In this document: positions 10,477-19,018 of the stretch, one piece after another | Position numbering within the stretch: the first letter of the stretch is position 1 | Layout of the letters: the number at the start of each line of letters is the position of its first letter | Assembly (NCBI RefSeq): GCF_001613065.1 | Contig: NZ_BDBQ01000036.1 | Span: 62,001 to 126,000, forward strand | DNA from: Nocardia miyunensis NBRC 108239 | GTDB taxonomy: Bacteria; Actinomycetota; Actinomycetes; Mycobacteriales; Mycobacteriaceae | Direction: 5' to 3' | Length of the DNA stretch: 64,000 nucleotides | The notes under the pieces: model-generated | The model's database searches: none | The model's input: the letters and a program-made list of their open reading frames with translations, nothing else | Told to the model about the DNA's origin: nothing | Translations under genes and position numbers: made by a program

Positions 10477-11264
10477 GCCGGTTGGCCGATATGTTCGCGG
10501 CGTGCCGCGCCGAGGGCCGGGCCGCGCTGATCGGCTACCTGCCCGCCGGGTATCCGGATCTGGCCGGATCCATCGCCGCCTGCACCGCGATGGTCGAATC
10601 CGGTTGCGACGTCATCGAAGTCGGCGTCGCGTACTCCGATCCGGTGATGGACGGACCCACCATCCAGGCCGCCGCCGAGCAGGCGCTGCGCGGCGGCGTT
10701 CGGGTGCGTGACGTGTTCGCGGTGGTCGAGGCGATCACGCGGGCCGGTGGCAAGGCCGTGGTGATGACGTACTGGAATCCGGTGCTGCAATACGGCGTCG
10801 ACCGGTTCTCGCGTGATCTGGCCGCCGCGGGCGGTCTGGGCATGATCACCCCGAATCTGATTCCGGAAGAGGCCGACGACTGGTTCGCCGCCTCGCGGGC
10901 GCACGGCCTGGACCGGATCTTCCTGGTCGCGCCGTCCTCCACCGAGGAGCGTCTGGTCAAGACCATCGAGGCCAGCAGTGGATTCGTCTACGCCGCCTCG
11001 ACGATGGGCGTGACCGGCGCGCGCGCCGCGGTGTCCTCGATGGCGCCGGAGTTGTGCGGGCGGATCCGGACGCACTCGGATATCGCGATCGGCGTGGGCC
11101 TGGGCGTGCGCAGCGGTGTGCAGGCCGCGGAGATCGCCGCTTACGCCGATGGTGTGATCGTCGGCTCGGCCCTGGTCACCGCCACCGGTCAGGGGCTGGA
11201 TCAGGTGCGCGCGCTGACCGCGGAGCTCGCCGAGGGCGTGCGTTCGGCGGCCGTCGTCTCCTAG
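10473..11264 (+). CDS. trpA: Tryptophan synthase alpha chain
   Basis: TrpA cleaves indole-3-glycerol phosphate and channels indole to TrpB. The 263-residue barrel has the catalytic pair E49 and D60 (DVIEVGVAYSDPVMDGP), LYLVAP-like FLVAPSS, STMGVTGAR and GVGLGVRS. The GTG start overlaps the stop of mini-ORF 3 and has GGAGGAG about 5-11 nt upstream. Efficient expression relative to TrpB therefore depends on passing three extra stop/start junctions or on this strong site. Confidence 0.96.
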   Translation: MSRLADMFAACRAEGRAALIGYLPAGYPDLAGSIAACTAMVESGCDVIEVGVAYSDPVMDGPTIQAAAEQALRGGVRVRDVFAVVEAITRAGGKAVVMTYWNPVLQYGVDRFSRDLAAAGGLGMITPNLIPEEADDWFAASRAHGLDRIFLVAPSSTEERLVKTIEASSGFVYAASTMGVTGARAAVSSMAPELCGRIRTHSDIAIGVGLGVRSGVQAAEIAAYADGVIVGSALVTATGQGLDQVRALTAELAEGVRSAAVVS

Positions 11265-11314
11265 CACACCGGCGTCCGGCCGACCGCGCTGAGTGCGGCG
11301 CGAGCGGTTTCCGT

Positions 11315-11320
11315 TACGGT
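11315..11320 (+). promoter_or_regulatory. Putative -10 box of leaderless lgt
   Basis: TACGGT ends 6 nt before the lgt GTG, with no ribosome-binding site between them. This fits a leaderless transcript starting lgt independently of trpA. Confidence 0.4.
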
Positions 11321-11326
11321 GGGCCC

Positions 11327-12541
11327 GTGACCAACCCAGTCCTGGCCGAGAGTGTTGTTGCCAACAGTGCCGTGCACGGTTCCGTGCTGGCCTATATTCC
11401 GAGTCCACCGCGGGGGGTCTGGGATCTCGGGCCGCTACCGCTGCGGGCGTACGCGGTGTGCATCATCATCGGCATCATCGTCGCGATCTGGTGGGGTGAG
11501 CGGCGCTGGCAGCAGCGCGGCGGCCGCGCGGGCGCGGTGCTGGACGTGGCGATGTTCGCGGTGCCGTTCGGTCTGGTCGGCGGCCGGCTCTACCACGTGT
11601 GCACCGACTGGTACCGGTATTTCGATACCGGTAAGGACCCCTGGGACGCGCTGAAGGTCTGGGACGGCGGTCTGGGTATCTGGGGTGCGGTGCTGCTGGG
11701 CGGCATCGGAGCCTGGATCGGCTGCCGGGTGTACCGGATTCCGCTGCCCGCTTTCGGTGATGCGATCGCGCCGGGCATTCTGCTGGCCCAGGCCATCGGC
11801 CGCTTGGGCAACTACTTCAACCAGGAGCTGTACGGCCGCGACACCACCCAGCCGTGGGGCCTGGAGATCTATCTTCGCTTCGACCACAACGGCCAGCTGG
11901 ACATGATGAACGGTGTGTCCACCGGCGTCGTCCAGCGCGTCGTGCAACCCACCTTCCTGTACGAGCTGCTGTGGAATCTGATCGGCGTGGCGCTGCTGAT
12001 CTGGGCGGACCGGCGCTGGCGGATCGGCCACGGGCGGCTGTTCGCGCTCTACGTCGCGATCTACACCTTCGGCCGGTTCTGGGTGGAGCTGCTGCGCGAC
12101 GACGACGCCACGCACATCTTCGGCATCCGGATCAACTCGTTCACCTCGACGATCGTATTCGTCTGCGCCATCGCCTATTTCGTACTCGCCACCAAGGGGC
12201 GCGAGGCCGCCGAGACCCTGCAACCCGGTGGAAAACGCCCGTGGCCGTGGCAGTTCGGCGCATTGCGTGCGCACGGTGCGGAATCGGCGGAGTCCGAAGG
12301 GGATTCGACGCACGTCGAACACGCCGATGATGCCCGCGCGGACGACGCGCCACCGGCTCCGGACGAGGATGCCGTGAAATCGGATGCGTCGCGGGCGGAA
12401 GCGGGGCAAGCTGAGCCGGGCGGTGAATCGGGGGAGACCGAGCAAAGCTCCGGTAGCGAAATCGAGTCCGCCGACGATGACGAGTCGACGGTGTCCGCGA
12501 CAGCGAAGTCGACGGGAACGTCGGCGAAATCCGCCGAGTAG
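11327..12541 (+). CDS. lgt: Prolipoprotein diacylglyceryl transferase with long acidic tail
   Basis: Lgt moves diacylglycerol from phosphatidylglycerol to the lipobox Cys of prolipoproteins in the cytoplasmic membrane. The 404-residue product has about seven membrane segments, the LRAYAVCIIIGI block, GGRLYHV and the signature GRLGNYFNQELYG. The catalytic core ends near residue 290. The last 110 residues are soluble, acidic and low complexity (Glu/Asp/Ala/Ser, e.g. ADDARADDAPPAPDEDA), as in other actinobacterial Lgt proteins but long here. At least two lipoprotein substrates are encoded in this window, at 19019 and 30754. Confidence 0.93.
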   Translation: MTNPVLAESVVANSAVHGSVLAYIPSPPRGVWDLGPLPLRAYAVCIIIGIIVAIWWGERRWQQRGGRAGAVLDVAMFAVPFGLVGGRLYHVCTDWYRYFDTGKDPWDALKVWDGGLGIWGAVLLGGIGAWIGCRVYRIPLPAFGDAIAPGILLAQAIGRLGNYFNQELYGRDTTQPWGLEIYLRFDHNGQLDMMNGVSTGVVQRVVQPTFLYELLWNLIGVALLIWADRRWRIGHGRLFALYVAIYTFGRFWVELLRDDDATHIFGIRINSFTSTIVFVCAIAYFVLATKGREAAETLQPGGKRPWPWQFGALRAHGAESAESEGDSTHVEHADDARADDAPPAPDEDAVKSDASRAEAGQAEPGGESGETEQSSGSEIESADDDESTVSATAKSTGTSAKSAE

Positions 12542-12629
12542 GACGCCGCAGCGGCATCCGATCCGCCACCATGCGGCGGGGCGGGGTGAGGCGGGCCGAC
12601 GTGGTGCGGCCCGCGGACGAGGAGGACAG

Positions 12630-12659
12630 ATGAGCGAGCGCAGCGGGGTGGAGCAGTGA
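12630..12659 (+). CDS. Nine-codon upstream ORF before the TM2 gene
   Basis: GAGGAGGA stands a few bases before an ATG that opens a nine-codon ORF (MSERSGVEQ). Its TGA overlaps the GTG start of the next gene (GTGA). The strong ribosome-binding site belongs to this short ORF rather than to the GTG itself, which suggests coupled translation of the TM2 gene. The GAGCGCAGCG core also resembles a motif that recurs near Nocardia gene starts, so chance is possible. Confidence 0.35.
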   Translation: MSERSGVEQ

Positions 12660-13159
12660 CCGACCCTTATCAGCAGCCCGGTTACGGGCCGCACTACGGC
12701 GCACCGGGCACGGGCCCGGGTATGGGCGGGCCGCAGCCTTACGGTCAGCCGCAGTACGGTCCGCAGGATGCCTACGGTCAGCCGCAGGACGCATACGGCC
12801 AGTCCAATCCGTACAACCAGCAGGTGTACGGGCAACAGCCGGGCGGATATCCGCAGCCCGGCTATCCGGCCGGTCCGTACGGCCAGCCCGGGATGGATCC
12901 GCAGGCGCCCTTCGGCCGCGACATGTACGGCATGCCCTACTCGGACAAGTCGAAACTGGTGGCGGGCCTGCTGCAGCTGTTCCTCGGTGGTTTCGGGGCC
13001 GGACGGTTCTACTTGGGCTACAACGGTATTGCCGTCGCGCAGCTGCTGGTCACCATCTTCACCTGCGGTCTGGGCGGCATCTGGCCGCTGATCGACGCGA
13101 TCATGATCTTCCTGGGCAATGTGCCGGACACCTACGGCCGACCGTTGCAGGAAAGCTGA
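12656..13159 (+). CDS. TM2-domain membrane protein with Tyr/Gln/Pro/Gly-rich N-terminus
   Basis: The 167-residue protein has a disordered N-terminal 95 residues rich in Tyr, Gln, Pro and Gly (repeats like AYGQPQ and QPGYP), then a TM2 domain: SKLVAGLLQLFLGGFGAGRF, YLGYNGIAVAQLL and a second membrane helix through WPLIDAIMIF. TM2 proteins are small membrane proteins of mostly unknown role. The repetitive tail recalls other mycolata membrane proteins with cytoplasmic disordered segments. The GTG start is coupled to the upstream nine-codon ORF. Confidence 0.85.
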   Translation: MTDPYQQPGYGPHYGAPGTGPGMGGPQPYGQPQYGPQDAYGQPQDAYGQSNPYNQQVYGQQPGGYPQPGYPAGPYGQPGMDPQAPFGRDMYGMPYSDKSKLVAGLLQLFLGGFGAGRFYLGYNGIAVAQLLVTIFTCGLGGIWPLIDAIMIFLGNVPDTYGRPLQES

Positions 13160-13184
13160 CGGTGCGAACAGTCGGCGACACCTA

Positions 13185-13206
13185 GGAGTTCGGCTCATCG
13201 AACTCC
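13185..13206 (+). terminator. Hairpin after the TM2 gene
   Basis: GGAGTTCG and CGAACTCC form a perfect 8-bp stem with a 6-nt loop, 26 bp after the stop codon. There is no T-run, as is common in actinobacteria. Confidence 0.5.
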
Positions 13207-13457
13207 TCGCTGAACCGAACCATTCAGTAGCCGAACCGTTGCTGATGGTGCAACAGCCGGCCGCTCCGACCATCGGGCCCATCGCGCCGCACGGCGTGGC
13301 CGCCGCCGATTGCCGGATGATCTTTCTGGGGCTCGGATTTGCGCAAACTCGTGTCGGGACCCGGGCGGCCGGACATCTCGCGGGGTGAGCGGGATCATAG
13401 GCTCGTGCTGTCGATAGCGAAGGGTATGCCCACTCGGCGAAGCGGACTCGGCAGGAC

Positions 13458-13463
13458 TAGGCT
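13458..13463 (+). promoter_or_regulatory. Putative -10 box of leaderless pyk
   Basis: TAGGCT ends 7 nt before the GTG at 13471, the codon that also gives the product the usual mycobacterial length. This supports GTG 13471 over ATG 13474. Confidence 0.5.
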
Positions 13464-13470
13464 CGCAGCC

Positions 13471-14892
13471 GTGATGCGACGGACAAAGATTGTGTGCACC
13501 CTCGGGCCGGCCACAGCCTCCGAGGACCGGATCCGCGAACTTGTCGAAAGCGGCATGGACGTGGCCCGGCTTAATTTCAGTCACGGCGAACACGCCGATC
13601 ACGCTGAGAACTACGAGAAGGTGCGGAAGGCCGCGGATCATCTCGGCCGCGCCGTGGGCATCCTCGCCGATCTACAGGGCCCCAAGATCCGGCTCGGCCG
13701 GTTCGTGGACGGCCGGACGACGTGGGCCACCGGTGAGGAGGTGCGCATCACCGTCGAGGACGTGGAGGGCACCCACGACCGCGTCTCGACCACCTACAAG
13801 GAGCTGGCCGCCGACGCCAAGGCGGGCGACCGGCTGCTGGTCGACGACGGCAAGGTCGGGCTGACCGTCCTGCGCGTCGAGGCAAACGACGTCGTCTGCC
13901 GGGTGACCGAGGGCGGCCCGGTGTCGAACAACAAGGGCGTGTCGCTGCCCGGCATGGATGTTTCGGTTCCGGCCCTGTCGGACAAGGACATTGCCGATCT
14001 CGAGTTCGCGCTCGAGCTCGGCGTGGACTTCATCGCGCTGTCGTTCGTGCGCTCCCCGGCGGACGTGGAACTGGTGCACGACGTGATGGACCGCGTCGGC
14101 CGCCGGGTTCCGGTGATCGGCAAGCTGGAGAAGCCCGAGGCGATCGACAACCTCGAGGCGATCGTGCTGGCCTTCGACGCGATCATGGTCGCCCGCGGCG
14201 ATCTGGGCGTCGAGTTGCCGCTCGAGCAGGTGCCGCTGGTGCAGAAGCGTTCCATCCAGATGGCAAGGGAGAACGCCAAACCCGTGATCGTGGCGACCCA
14301 GATGCTGGAGTCGATGATCACCAACTCCCGCCCGACCCGCGCCGAGGCGTCCGATGTCGCCAACGCGGTGCTGGACGGCGCGGACGCGGTGATGCTCTCG
14401 GGCGAGACCTCGGTCGGCGAATACCCGATCGAGACGGTCCGTACCATGGCACGCATCGTGCATGCCGTGGAATCCGAAACCTCCACGCGGGTACCGCCGT
14501 TGACCCATGTGCCGCGCACCAAGCGCGGTGTCATCTCCTACGCCGCCCGCGATATCGGCGAGCGGCTCAACGCCAAGGCGCTGGTCGCGTTCACCCAGTC
14601 CGGTGACACCGTGCGCCGGCTGGCCCGTCTGCACACCCCGCTGCCGCTGCTGGCGTTCACTCCGCTGCCGGAGGTGCGCAGCCAGCTGTCGCTGAGCTGG
14701 GGCGTGGAGACGTTCATCGTGCCGACCGTGCGCACCACCGACGAGATGATCGGGCAGGTGGACAAGGAACTGCTGTCGCTGAACCGGTACGCCAAGGGCG
14801 ATCTGGTCGTCATCGTGGCCGGTTCCCCGCCGGGAACGATCGGTTCCACCAACCTGATCCATGTGCACCGTATCGGCGAGGAGGACCACTAG
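13471..14892 (+). CDS. pyk: Pyruvate kinase
   Basis: Pyruvate kinase makes ATP and pyruvate from phosphoenolpyruvate. The 473-residue product has TKIVCTLGPA near the N-terminus, FSHG, LADLQGPKIR, the catalytic segment PVIGKLEKPEA (Lys), MVARGDLGVE, and the MLSGETSVG and TQSGDT elements. The C-terminal domain is present, so the protein is full length. GTG 13471 is chosen from the leaderless promoter spacing. The thioesterase gene starts directly at the stop, so the two are co-transcribed. Confidence 0.96.
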   Translation: MMRRTKIVCTLGPATASEDRIRELVESGMDVARLNFSHGEHADHAENYEKVRKAADHLGRAVGILADLQGPKIRLGRFVDGRTTWATGEEVRITVEDVEGTHDRVSTTYKELAADAKAGDRLLVDDGKVGLTVLRVEANDVVCRVTEGGPVSNNKGVSLPGMDVSVPALSDKDIADLEFALELGVDFIALSFVRSPADVELVHDVMDRVGRRVPVIGKLEKPEAIDNLEAIVLAFDAIMVARGDLGVELPLEQVPLVQKRSIQMARENAKPVIVATQMLESMITNSRPTRAEASDVANAVLDGADAVMLSGETSVGEYPIETVRTMARIVHAVESETSTRVPPLTHVPRTKRGVISYAARDIGERLNAKALVAFTQSGDTVRRLARLHTPLPLLAFTPLPEVRSQLSLSWGVETFIVPTVRTTDEMIGQVDKELLSLNRYAKGDLVVIVAGSPPGTIGSTNLIHVHRIGEEDH

Positions 14893-15804
14893 TTGAACGC
14901 GTCACTGGGCGAATCGGTGTCTACGGGAACTGGTGATCTGGATGTGCTGCTCGGTCTGCTCGACCTCGAGCAGACCGGTGAGGACACGTTCCTCGGTCAG
15001 CACCCGGAGAAGGTGTGGAGCCGGACCTTCGGCGGACAGCTGGTGGCCCAGGCGATCATCGCCGCCGGGCGCACCGTCGGCCCCGGGCGTCCGGTGCACG
15101 CGGTCAACGCGCATTTCGTGCGCGGCGGCGATGTGAAGAAGGCGATCGAATACCGGGTGGAACGACACCGGGACGGCCGCGCCTTCGCCAATCGCACGGT
15201 CACCGCCTATCAGGACGATCAGGAACTGTTCGTCATGCTGGCGGCCTTCCAGGACTACGGCAAGGGGCTGGAGCACGCCACCCCGCAGCCCCAGGTGCCC
15301 GACCCGGACGGGCTGCCGCGGGTCGAGGAGTCCTTCGAGGGCCTCGAGGACCGGTTGCAGATGTTCGTCCAGGCTCCGCATCCGATCGATATGCGGTACA
15401 CCAACGATCCGGCGTGGATCCTCAAGGGCACCGGTGAGACCCTCAACCACAACCGCGTGTGGATGAAAGCCGACGGCACCCTTCCCGACGATCCGCTGAT
15501 TCACGTTGCGGCGCTGGGTTATTCGTCGGACACCACGGTGCTGGATTCGATCATCACCACGCACGGCCTGTCCTGGGGCCTCGACCGGATCGTCGCGGCG
15601 ACGGTGAACCACTCCATCTGGTTCCACCGCCCGTTCCGCTTCGACGAGTGGGCGCTGTACGCGACCCAGTCGCCCGTCGCCGCCGGGCAGCGCGGCTTGG
15701 CCATGGGTCACTTCTACTCCCGCGCAGGCGAATTGCTCGCCACGGTCGTGCAGGAGGGCGTCATCCGCCACTTCCCGCCGAGGCAGCCCGCCGCCCCGCG
15801 CTAG
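14893..15804 (+). CDS. tesB: Acyl-CoA thioesterase II
   Basis: TesB-type enzymes hydrolyse medium- and long-chain acyl-CoA. The 303-residue product is a double hotdog protein: TFGGQLVAQAI and AVNAHFVRGGD in the first half, then LGYSSDTTVLDSIITTHG with the conserved Asp, and SIWFHRPFRFDEWALYA. The start is a TTG directly after the pyk stop; no other start fits as well, because the first conserved block begins soon after. The pyk-tesB order is the one found in mycobacteria. Its 3' end overlaps the convergent minus-strand gene by 4 bp. Confidence 0.92.
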   Translation: MNASLGESVSTGTGDLDVLLGLLDLEQTGEDTFLGQHPEKVWSRTFGGQLVAQAIIAAGRTVGPGRPVHAVNAHFVRGGDVKKAIEYRVERHRDGRAFANRTVTAYQDDQELFVMLAAFQDYGKGLEHATPQPQVPDPDGLPRVEESFEGLEDRLQMFVQAPHPIDMRYTNDPAWILKGTGETLNHNRVWMKADGTLPDDPLIHVAALGYSSDTTVLDSIITTHGLSWGLDRIVAATVNHSIWFHRPFRFDEWALYATQSPVAAGQRGLAMGHFYSRAGELLATVVQEGVIRHFPPRQPAAPR

Positions 15805-16202
15805 ATCAGTTCGCGGTTCTCTTCGAAGTCGAAACTCTCCCTGTGGAGGGTGTGGATCTCGTAGGGGACCGCGTCCTGTGCGGAGATGCACAGCATCAGG
15901 CGGGTCTCCAGCTGGGCCAGATTGGCCTCGGTGAGCAGTTTCGCATCGCCGACGAGGCTCAGGGCGATCTCGTAGGCGTGCCGATCGCCCGGATCGGCGC
16001 CAGGATTGTCAAGGCGCCATTGGGTTTCCAGAACCGCGTGGCTCGGCTGGTCGGGGTCGATCGGCAGGGTGAACCGCCAGGCGAACAGATCGCGATCGGC
16101 CACGTGTTCGTCGACCACCTGGCGTACGGTGGCCACGACACGATCGAGTGTTACGGGTGTCACGTAAACATGGAGCGAAACATCCGAAATGCGTTTCGGC
16201 AT
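15801..16202 (-). CDS. Hypothetical protein, 133 aa
   Basis: A small soluble protein starting MPKRISDVSLHVYVTPVTLD. It has no signal peptide, membrane segment or recognised motif. The alternation of short strands and charged helices (e.g. LTEANLAQLETRLMLCISAQ) suggests a compact alpha/beta fold. Codon use is typical of the neighbours. The stop overlaps the convergent tesB stop. I do not recognise the family. Confidence 0.6.
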   Translation of the reverse strand: MPKRISDVSLHVYVTPVTLDRVVATVRQVVDEHVADRDLFAWRFTLPIDPDQPSHAVLETQWRLDNPGADPGDRHAYEIALSLVGDAKLLTEANLAQLETRLMLCISAQDAVPYEIHTLHRESFDFEENRELI

Positions 16203-16262
16203 GTCTGAGTCCTGTTCTTGTGTCGAACCTTTGGCTGAGCCATTCGCCCGGCAGTGTAGTCG

Positions 16263-16283
16263 CTCCCCGCCGGAAACGGGGAG
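16263..16283 (-). terminator. Hairpin after the tyrosine phosphatase gene
   Basis: CTCCCCG and CGGGGAG form a 7-bp stem with a 7-nt loop, 35-55 bp downstream of the minus-strand phosphatase stop. Confidence 0.4.
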
Positions 16284-16317
16284 GACGCCCCCGTCGGGGA
16301 GTGTCGGCGCGAATTGC

Positions 16318-16932
16318 TCAGGCCTGTCGGTCGATTCGCGTGGTGTCGATGACCGGCGGCTCGTCCTGTCGTCCGCCCGGCAGCACCACCAGATGCGGTC
16401 GGCCGCGGTCGTCGGTGGGGACGCACAGCGTCAGCAGCAGTGGCGCCAAGGTTGCGGCGATGTGATCGCCGACCTCGCAGTACTTCTCCGGCGACAGGCC
16501 CACCGGATCGGCGATGTTCTCCCGGCCCACCAGTGCCAGATCGTTTCGGGCGCGGTCCATCTCGGCGACGGTGCGCGCGCCGCTGACCTTGGCGATGCGG
16601 TACGCCTGCAGCAGGGTGAAGGTACGGGGCCGGGCGCCCGGGACGTGCGAGACGATGTCGTCGCGAATTTGTTCGGTCATCGCCAGGACCAGATCGGCGC
16701 GGTCGACCATCTCCGGCTTCAGCCGGCGGGCGCGGAAACCGCTCGCATTCGCGCCGAGTCCGGTGATCGTCTGTGCCGCAAGCGGTTCCACACCGAATCC
16801 GACCAGTGCCCGGGTGCCGGCACTCTCCGCGGTCAGCTCGTACAGTCCGTGTTCGTCCGCCAGTGCGCGGGTGAGGCGTTCGGCGATCACCGAGCGGCAC
16901 ACATTGCCGGTGCAGACGAACAGGACATGCAT
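16318..16932 (-). CDS. Low-molecular-weight protein-tyrosine phosphatase family protein
   Basis: The 204-residue product starts MHVLFVCTGNVCRS, giving the CX5R(S) active site with C7 and R13. The aspartate loop that normally supplies the general acid is probably in ENIADPVG. Residues after 185 form a tail with no known role. Low-molecular-weight PTPs dephosphorylate tyrosines on proteins such as kinases of cell-envelope pathways. Members resembling arsenate reductase exist, but no ars genes are nearby. The ATG at 16932 is chosen because it places the P-loop at the N-terminus, as in the family. Confidence 0.85.
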   Translation of the reverse strand: MHVLFVCTGNVCRSVIAERLTRALADEHGLYELTAESAGTRALVGFGVEPLAAQTITGLGANASGFRARRLKPEMVDRADLVLAMTEQIRDDIVSHVPGARPRTFTLLQAYRIAKVSGARTVAEMDRARNDLALVGRENIADPVGLSPEKYCEVGDHIAATLAPLLLTLCVPTDDRGRPHLVVLPGGRQDEPPVIDTTRIDRQA

Positions 16933-17077
16933 GGCAGGTACGGTATGCGCCCGCGGGCGCGGCGAGAAGACGGCAATAGCGGAAATCTGCCATTGTCGCC
17001 AGATGTTCATTTTCGTGTAGCGAGTCGCGCGAGAACAGTTTGCTTGTCATTCGCTGAATGGCGCGGAACTCGGTCGA

Positions 17078-17596
17078 TTATTTTCGGCCGGAGTCTTCGG
17101 AATAATACGCATTCTCATCGACCACCGGTTCGGCTTTCGGATCCTCGCGTTCGACCCGCCCGCGCGTGGAGAACAGCCGCCCGCGCATCGACACCGTCGG
17201 CGCGACGCGGGCGAGCCCGGTCGGGGTCGTCATATCGTCGTACATGGTGTCGATGCCGCCGCGCATGAAGTATGCCTCGTGCCAGAATCCGGTGCCGCCG
17301 GAGTCCCGCAGAAAACGTTGCCACCAGTCTCGATGCGGGTTCGAGCGGGTCCAGCGCTCGAGGCTGTCCAGATCGCGCCAGTACTGGCGCGCACCCCAGT
17401 GCGGCGGGAACAGCGACCAGATCAGATCCTCGTGCAGCAGCAGCCCGTCGGGGCGATCGCGGTGTGAGCGATAGAGTTCCGGTCCCAATCCCAGCAGTCG
17501 CAGCATGCCGCGCGGCGTCCGCACGCGCATGCCCAGATAGATGACGACCAGATCGGGATATTCGGACAGATCCGCGGTGAGTCGATTCACCCGCAT
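17078..17596 (-). CDS. DUF4188 family protein
   Basis: The 172-residue protein carries the block YPDLVVIYLGMRVRTPRGML, then LLLHEDLIWSLFPPHWGARQYW and GTGFWHEAYF. This is the pattern I associate with DUF4188, a ferredoxin-like family annotated as putative monooxygenase or haem-binding without firm proof. It starts at an ATG and shows no signal peptide. Function is unproven. Confidence 0.7.
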   Translation of the reverse strand: MRVNRLTADLSEYPDLVVIYLGMRVRTPRGMLRLLGLGPELYRSHRDRPDGLLLHEDLIWSLFPPHWGARQYWRDLDSLERWTRSNPHRDWWQRFLRDSGGTGFWHEAYFMRGGIDTMYDDMTTPTGLARVAPTVSMRGRLFSTRGRVEREDPKAEPVVDENAYYSEDSGRK

Positions 17597-17924
17597 TCGC
17601 GACCTCCCATCGAGCCGGGGCCGGATACGCCCCTCTCAGGTTTGCACGTAATACGCGGGTGATCGGTTCGATCGTCGCGCCCGGTGGCGGCTCGCGGGGG
17701 CATTTTGCGCGCGATTTCGTCCGCTGTCGATTGTCCGGTGATTTGCTGGACGGCAGGCGCGCGGTCGCGCCCGGATCCGGTCCCGGTACCCCGCCGGATC
17801 GGTTCGCCGCGGTGTCCGCGAGATGCGGCCGGTTTCGGGGAAGAGCCATCGATCCGCCTCGCGGCGAGTTCGGATTCCGATGCGCGGCAATGTAATACGC
17901 GACACATGTTGAATGAAGAGAGCT
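17597..17924. other. Intergenic region next to tRNA-Leu, no gene seen
   Basis: The 328 bp between the DUF4188 gene and the tRNA hold no supported gene. No integrase, direct repeat of the tRNA end or other sign of an integration site was found. Confidence 0.6.
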
Positions 17925-18011
17925 TGGTGCCGAGTGTGGGACTCGAACCCACACGTCCTTTCGGACAACGGTTTTTGAGACCGTCGCGTCTGCCTGTTCC
18001 GCCAACTCGGC
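17925..18011 (-). tRNA. tRNA-Leu(CAA)
   Basis: The minus strand reads a type II tRNA with a 7-bp acceptor stem (GCCGAGT/ACTCGGC), a D-arm after GGCGGAACAGGCAGACGC, an anticodon stem ACGGT/ACCGT around the loop CTCAAAA (anticodon CAA, reading UUG), a long variable arm, and a T-arm with GGTTCGAGTCC. The 3' CCA is encoded. The length of 84 nt plus CCA fits tRNA-Leu. Confidence 0.95.
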
Positions 18012-18213
18012 GCACCGGGTGCAAATCATAGCTGGTGACCGTCCCGGGAACCGAATCGGTGTGATACTGCCCCGGTTCGCGCTGGGTAGGTGGGTTCTCG
18101 GCGCTGTCGAACGGTACGCTTTAGGTCACTCGGATGCGTAGCGGTCCGTCGAGGGCGGCGTCGGACTGTATCGGAGCATCGGGTATCGGCATCGGAACAC
18201 GAGGGGTCTGTCT

Positions 18214-18834
18214 ATGGGAACGTCAACAGGGGGCGCGAAGAAGGATGGGGCGACCGCCGCCAAGCGTGTGGTCGTGGCCGAGGACGAGGCACTCATCCGG
18301 ATGGACCTGGTGGAAATGCTCACCGAGGAGGGCTATCAGGTCGTCGGCGAGGCCGGCGACGGTCAGCAGGCCGTCGATCTGGCCGGTGAGCTGCGCCCGG
18401 ATCTGGTGATCATGGATGTGAAGATGCCGCGGCGCGACGGTATCGATGCCGCGGCGGAGATCGCGAGCAATCGCGTTGCCCCCGTTGTGATTTTGACCGC
18501 ATTCAGCCAGCGTGATCTGGTCGAGCGGGCCCGGGACGCGGGCGCGATGGCATATCTGGTCAAGCCGTTCACCAAATCCGACCTGGTGCCCGCGATCGAA
18601 CTCGCGGCCAGCCGTTTCCACGAGATCACCGCGCTCGAGAGCGAGGTCGCGAGCCTGTCCGAACGGCTCGAGACCCGCAAACTCGTCGAGCGTGCCAAGG
18701 GTGTGCTGATGCAGACTCAGGGATTGTCCGAGCCGCAGGCTTTCAAGTGGATACAGCGAACCGCGATGGACCGCCGTACGACGATGAAGGCGGTTGCCGA
18801 GGTCGTATTGGAGAACCTCGCACCCAAGTCTTAG
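18214..18834 (+). CDS. pdtaR: ANTAR-domain response regulator PdtaR
   Basis: PdtaR is the RNA-binding antitermination response regulator paired with the histidine kinase PdtaS. The 206-residue product has a receiver domain (about 18-135) with phosphoacceptor D68 in VIMDVKMP and the YLVKPF lysine, a short coiled linker, and a C-terminal ANTAR domain (about 145-200) containing LVERAKGVLMQTQGLSEPQA. The kinase gene is not in this window. The position before polA matches mycobacteria, but the adenylate cyclase and cydABDC genes that I recall upstream there are absent. Confidence 0.93.
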   Translation: MGTSTGGAKKDGATAAKRVVVAEDEALIRMDLVEMLTEEGYQVVGEAGDGQQAVDLAGELRPDLVIMDVKMPRRDGIDAAAEIASNRVAPVVILTAFSQRDLVERARDAGAMAYLVKPFTKSDLVPAIELAASRFHEITALESEVASLSERLETRKLVERAKGVLMQTQGLSEPQAFKWIQRTAMDRRTTMKAVAEVVLENLAPKS

Positions 18835-19018
18835 TAGCGATACATTTGCCATCGAGTAACAAGATGGAAACACGATCTTGACGAATATTCGGGATCGAAG
18901 TAGCTCCGATGGCTCGAATGTGATGCGGAGCTAACGTCACAACGCTATGTTCTGAGCTTGGCCGACATGGTGGGCCCTCTCGGCAACCCCGGGGGATCGA
19001 AGAACATAGAGGTGAATC

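Larger units (their letters stand above)
13160..13470. other. Intergenic region before pyk, no gene seen
   Basis: About 310 bp contain the hairpin terminator of the TM2 gene (13185-13206) and, at the right end, the pyk promoter. No coding frame was supported. Confidence 0.6.

Noticed and set aside
16318..16932. Arsenate reductase
   Set aside because: The CX5R motif also fits this family, but there are no ars genes nearby and the aspartate loop resembles tyrosine phosphatases.
17925..18011. tRNA-Leu as integration site of a mobile element
   Set aside because: No integrase, no repeated tRNA end and no composition change were seen next to it.
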